From an uncultured Haemophilus sp. (GTDB lineage Bacteria > Pseudomonadota > Gammaproteobacteria > Enterobacterales > Pasteurellaceae): a stretch of DNA of 63,905 nucleotides. The stretch lies in NCBI RefSeq assembly GCF_905207935.1, contig NZ_CAJLNI010000001.1, positions 1 through 63,905 of the forward strand. The letters run 5' to 3'. The translations under genes and the position numbers were made by a program. Within the stretch, counting starts at the first letter, position 1. Each line of letters opens with the position of its first letter. The notes under the pieces were generated by a model. It saw nothing but the letters and a program-made list of their open reading frames with translations, did not search any database and was not told the origin of the DNA. Positions 61,672 to 63,905 of the stretch are shown here, piece by piece.

Positions 61672-63444
61672 ATGAATAAACATATTGAAAAATATTTAGA
61701 TCTTTATTTAAAAAGAGAAAATGTTGAATACGCAACTCTCTTAACTGGGAAATGGGGCTGCGGTAAAACATATTTTATAAAAAATTACATAGAAAAAAAG
61801 TCTGAAGAGAAGAAATATAAATTTATTTATATAAGTTTATTTGGATTAAAAGATATCCAATCAGTAAATGATGCTATTTTTGAAGAATTACACCCAGTTC
61901 TTTCTCATAAAGGAGTAAAATTTTTAGGAGGCGTACTGAAATCCGCAATTAAATTAGGGTTTAAATTTGATCTAGCAGGAGATAAAAACGAGGAAACAAG
62001 TGTAAATATTGATTTTACTAAACTAAATCCATTTGACAATAACAATACCGAATATAAAAATCTAATCTTTATATTTGATGATCTTGAAAGAACATTAATT
62101 TCAACTACAGAAATATTAGGTTTTATAAATTCAATCTGCGAGAATGAAAATGTGAAAACAATTATCATCGCAAATGAAGATGAAATTGATAAAAACAATG
62201 AAATATATAAAAGATTCAAAGAAAAAGTTATAGGTAAATCCTTTACTATTTATAATGATAACGAAAGTTATTGGAAGTCATTTGAGGAAAAATATTCCTC
62301 ACAGTTAAAAAAACCTGAAATAATTATAAATATCATCCAATCGACATTTGAAAGATCTGGAAATAAAAACTATAGAAATCTAATTCAGACAACTGATGAT
62401 TACATTGATTTTACTAAAAAAATAAAATCTGATTATCTAGATAACGATGAATTTATTGAAAGCCTATCAGAACAATTCTATACACTATCACTAGAATATA
62501 AAAAAGAGCATAATATAGATTCCGTCTTACAGTCATTAAAACAAGATGACTCAGGATTTTATTATAGCCTCATTTTCGATACAGATATTTGGAAGATGAT
62601 TATTACTAGTTGCTATAATTCTTATGATGAACTAAATGAATTGATATCCTCACTTCCAATATTTAATAGGAAAGAAGATGAATCTTGGCAAAAATTATGG
62701 CACTACAGAGAGATGAATAGGTATGAATTTTATACTAACCTTGAAGATGTAAAGAATAAATTTATTTCAATAGAATATCAGAATATAGGTATTCTTATGC
62801 ATGCTGTTAGTATGTTAGTATTTTTCATTAAGAAAAATTTATGTAGAAATATATCAATTGATGAAATAGAACAAACACTCTCAAAATACCTAGATAAATA
62901 CAAAGAAACTTCTTCATTTCCAGATCTTAGATTTTTTAGGCTTAATACTACAGGCTTGGGATATATCAATGAAGAAGATGACGATTTCATAAGAATAAGA
63001 TCAGAATTTTATAAGAAGATAAATGAACAACAATTTATTTTAGAAAATAAAAAGACTATTGATGATTTTTATAAATTATTACCATTTATAAAAATTGCAG
63101 ACTGGAGTAATACGTATAGCAACTATGAAAAATACGAGTGCAAAGTTTTTCTGACTGAAGAAAATGTTAATCAAGTTATGGAAGTGTTAATTGATGATAG
63201 TAATAATTATAATGGGTTATATAATTTTTGTTATTTTCTTGATGAAAGATATAAAACAAATCGTAGTATTAATGAAATAACATTAGCAGAATATTTGAAA
63301 GCTGAAGAAAGTTTTATTGATAAGTTTATAGCTTGTTTAACTAATAGATATAATTCAAAAGAGCTTGATCCATTTGATAAATTTAAATTAGATGAAATTT
63401 TAAATATGCTAAGGCTAAAAAAAGAAAGATTCAAAGTTCATTAG
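61672..63444 (+). CDS. KAP-type P-loop NTPase, possible defence protein
   Basis: A 590-residue protein without assigned function. Walker A is GKWGCGKT at residues 26-33, and Walker B is LIFIFDDLER at 131-140 (Asp136, Asp137), the pattern of KAP-family STAND-type NTPases. A glycine-rich, mildly hydrophobic stretch (about 82-97) lies where many KAP proteins insert membrane helices. Residues about 215-590 are helical, Lys/Asn/Glu/Tyr-rich and match nothing I recognise. KAP proteins include phage-exclusion PifA, so defence is possible but inferred. The gene is much richer in A+T than metH (hand count 31 G/C of 120 bases at 61681-61800) and has no uptake sequence, suggesting transfer. It has AGGAA before the ATG. 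Confidence 0.8.
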   Translation: MNKHIEKYLDLYLKRENVEYATLLTGKWGCGKTYFIKNYIEKKSEEKKYKFIYISLFGLKDIQSVNDAIFEELHPVLSHKGVKFLGGVLKSAIKLGFKFDLAGDKNEETSVNIDFTKLNPFDNNNTEYKNLIFIFDDLERTLISTTEILGFINSICENENVKTIIIANEDEIDKNNEIYKRFKEKVIGKSFTIYNDNESYWKSFEEKYSSQLKKPEIIINIIQSTFERSGNKNYRNLIQTTDDYIDFTKKIKSDYLDNDEFIESLSEQFYTLSLEYKKEHNIDSVLQSLKQDDSGFYYSLIFDTDIWKMIITSCYNSYDELNELISSLPIFNRKEDESWQKLWHYREMNRYEFYTNLEDVKNKFISIEYQNIGILMHAVSMLVFFIKKNLCRNISIDEIEQTLSKYLDKYKETSSFPDLRFFRLNTTGLGYINEEDDDFIRIRSEFYKKINEQQFILENKKTIDDFYKLLPFIKIADWSNTYSNYEKYECKVFLTEENVNQVMEVLIDDSNNYNGLYNFCYFLDERYKTNRSINEITLAEYLKAEESFIDKFIACLTNRYNSKELDPFDKFKLDEILNMLRLKKERFKVH

Positions 63445-63454
63445 TCTCCCCCAT

Positions 63455-63648
63455 GATAGCGCAAGCATCCTCGCTTGTACCTCTTAGCTAAAAGTGCAGT
63501 CATAAAATCCAAAGGATTTTGAATATTGGTTCTGCCGGCGGTTATGGGTAAAATTCATAATGTTTTTATTAAGTAGCACTAGCGTGGAGGCTGGCGCTAT
63601 CTTTCTTTATTAGCACAATCTGTTGACGCACGCTTCCTAGCGTGCGCC
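63455..63648. repeat. Dyad-rich spacer after the NTPase gene
   Basis: The 323-base gap 63445-63767 has no gene. GATAGCGCAAGCATCCTCGC (from 63455) returns as an imperfect inverted copy at 63573-63601 (complement GATAGCGCCAGCCTCCACGC). Separate dyads are AAAATCC/GGATTTT (63504-63520) and GCACGCT/AGCGTGC (63628-63645). AAGTGCAGT, a one-mismatch uptake core, occurs near 63492 and, inverted, near 63680. It looks like a degraded palindromic element. Confidence 0.65.
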
Positions 63649-63700
63649 TAACTTCAATAAAAAACACCTCAAAAATCAACTGCACTTTATCCTTTCTATA

Positions 63701-63728
63701 TTGCACAATCCCCAATTTCCGCTATCAT
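63701..63728 (+). promoter_or_regulatory. Possible promoter of the terminal lipoprotein gene
   Basis: TTGCAC (63701-63706), 16 bases, then TATCAT (63723-63728), about 33 bases before the expected ribosome-binding region. The match is moderate. Confidence 0.4.
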
Positions 63729-63767
63729 ACTCCCTTTCTCATTCACTCTACTCTCGGAACTTTATCA

Positions 63768-63905
63768 ATGAATAAATTCAAAATAGCATTACTCACGGCT
63801 GCATTCGTAGGGTTGTTTGCTTGTACAACAACACAACAACCAAAGAAAACCGTTAAAACACGATACCTTAAAAATAACATTAGCCAAGCGGAATTAAACA
63901 ATCCG
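63768..63905 (+). CDS. Lipoprotein gene, cut by the window end
   Basis: The first 46 codons of a plus-strand gene. MNKFKIALLTAAFVGLFACT is a lipoprotein signal peptide with lipobox LFAC (Cys19), followed by a Thr/Gln-rich stretch and basic residues (QQPKKTVKTRYLKNN). The remainder lies outside the window, so the family cannot be named. The ribosome-binding site is CGGAAC about eleven bases before the ATG. Confidence 0.7.
   Translation, partial: MNKFKIALLTAAFVGLFACTTTQQPKKTVKTRYLKNNISQAELNNP

Overview
The window is a chromosomal segment of a Haemophilus-type member of the Pasteurellaceae. The main evidence is about fifty copies (counted by eye) of the Haemophilus-type DNA uptake core AAGTGCGGT or its complement, on both strands. 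The gene set agrees: napFDAGHBC, dprA with a Sxy/CRP-S site, PLD-type pssA, glutathionylspermidine synthetase and B12-dependent metH. H. parainfluenzae or a close relative is my best guess, but the species is not proven from this sequence. I saw no rRNA, tRNA, insertion sequence or CRISPR array.

Left part (1-32.2 kb). aspA sits behind a near-consensus CRP site and is followed by a frameshifted DJ-1/PfpI gene and an SLC13/TrkA_C permease. Then comes, on the minus strand, the classical gammaproteobacterial envelope and translation cluster, read right to left: rpsB-tsf, pyrH-frr-dxr-uppS-cdsA-rseP-bamA-skp-lpxD-fabZ-lpxA-lpxB-rnhB. It links translation factors, isoprenoid and phospholipid precursors, outer-membrane protein assembly and lipid A synthesis. 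A phosphoethanolamine-transferase-like gene interrupts it between tsf and pyrH on the opposite strand. Next are a methyltransferase, the tryptophan permease mtr (TrpR-like operator), the metalloprotease loiP, the acrRAB efflux locus, ftsN and priA.

Middle (32.3-50 kb). trmB-yggL, then a complete periplasmic nitrate reductase operon behind an FNR-like site. After that come gss, a TrmH-family methyltransferase, the phosphatidylethanolamine pair pssA and psd, fklB, a small acidic lipoprotein, proB, folA and pfkA.

Right part (50-63.9 kb). dprA-yaaA-lipoprotein matches the competence-inducible dprABC arrangement of H. influenzae and has a textbook 22-bp CRP-S site. The leu operon follows, with an unlisted 19-codon leucine-rich leader peptide and attenuator, leuA, a palindromic repeat, and leuBCD. 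metH comes next. The window ends with an AT-rich orphan KAP-type P-loop NTPase gene, which is the best candidate for recently acquired or defence-related DNA, then a dyad-rich spacer and the start of a lipoprotein gene.

Regulatory sites were found by eye and by comparison with known consensus sequences. No alignment, folding or database search was run, so family assignments rest on recognised motifs, length and gene order.
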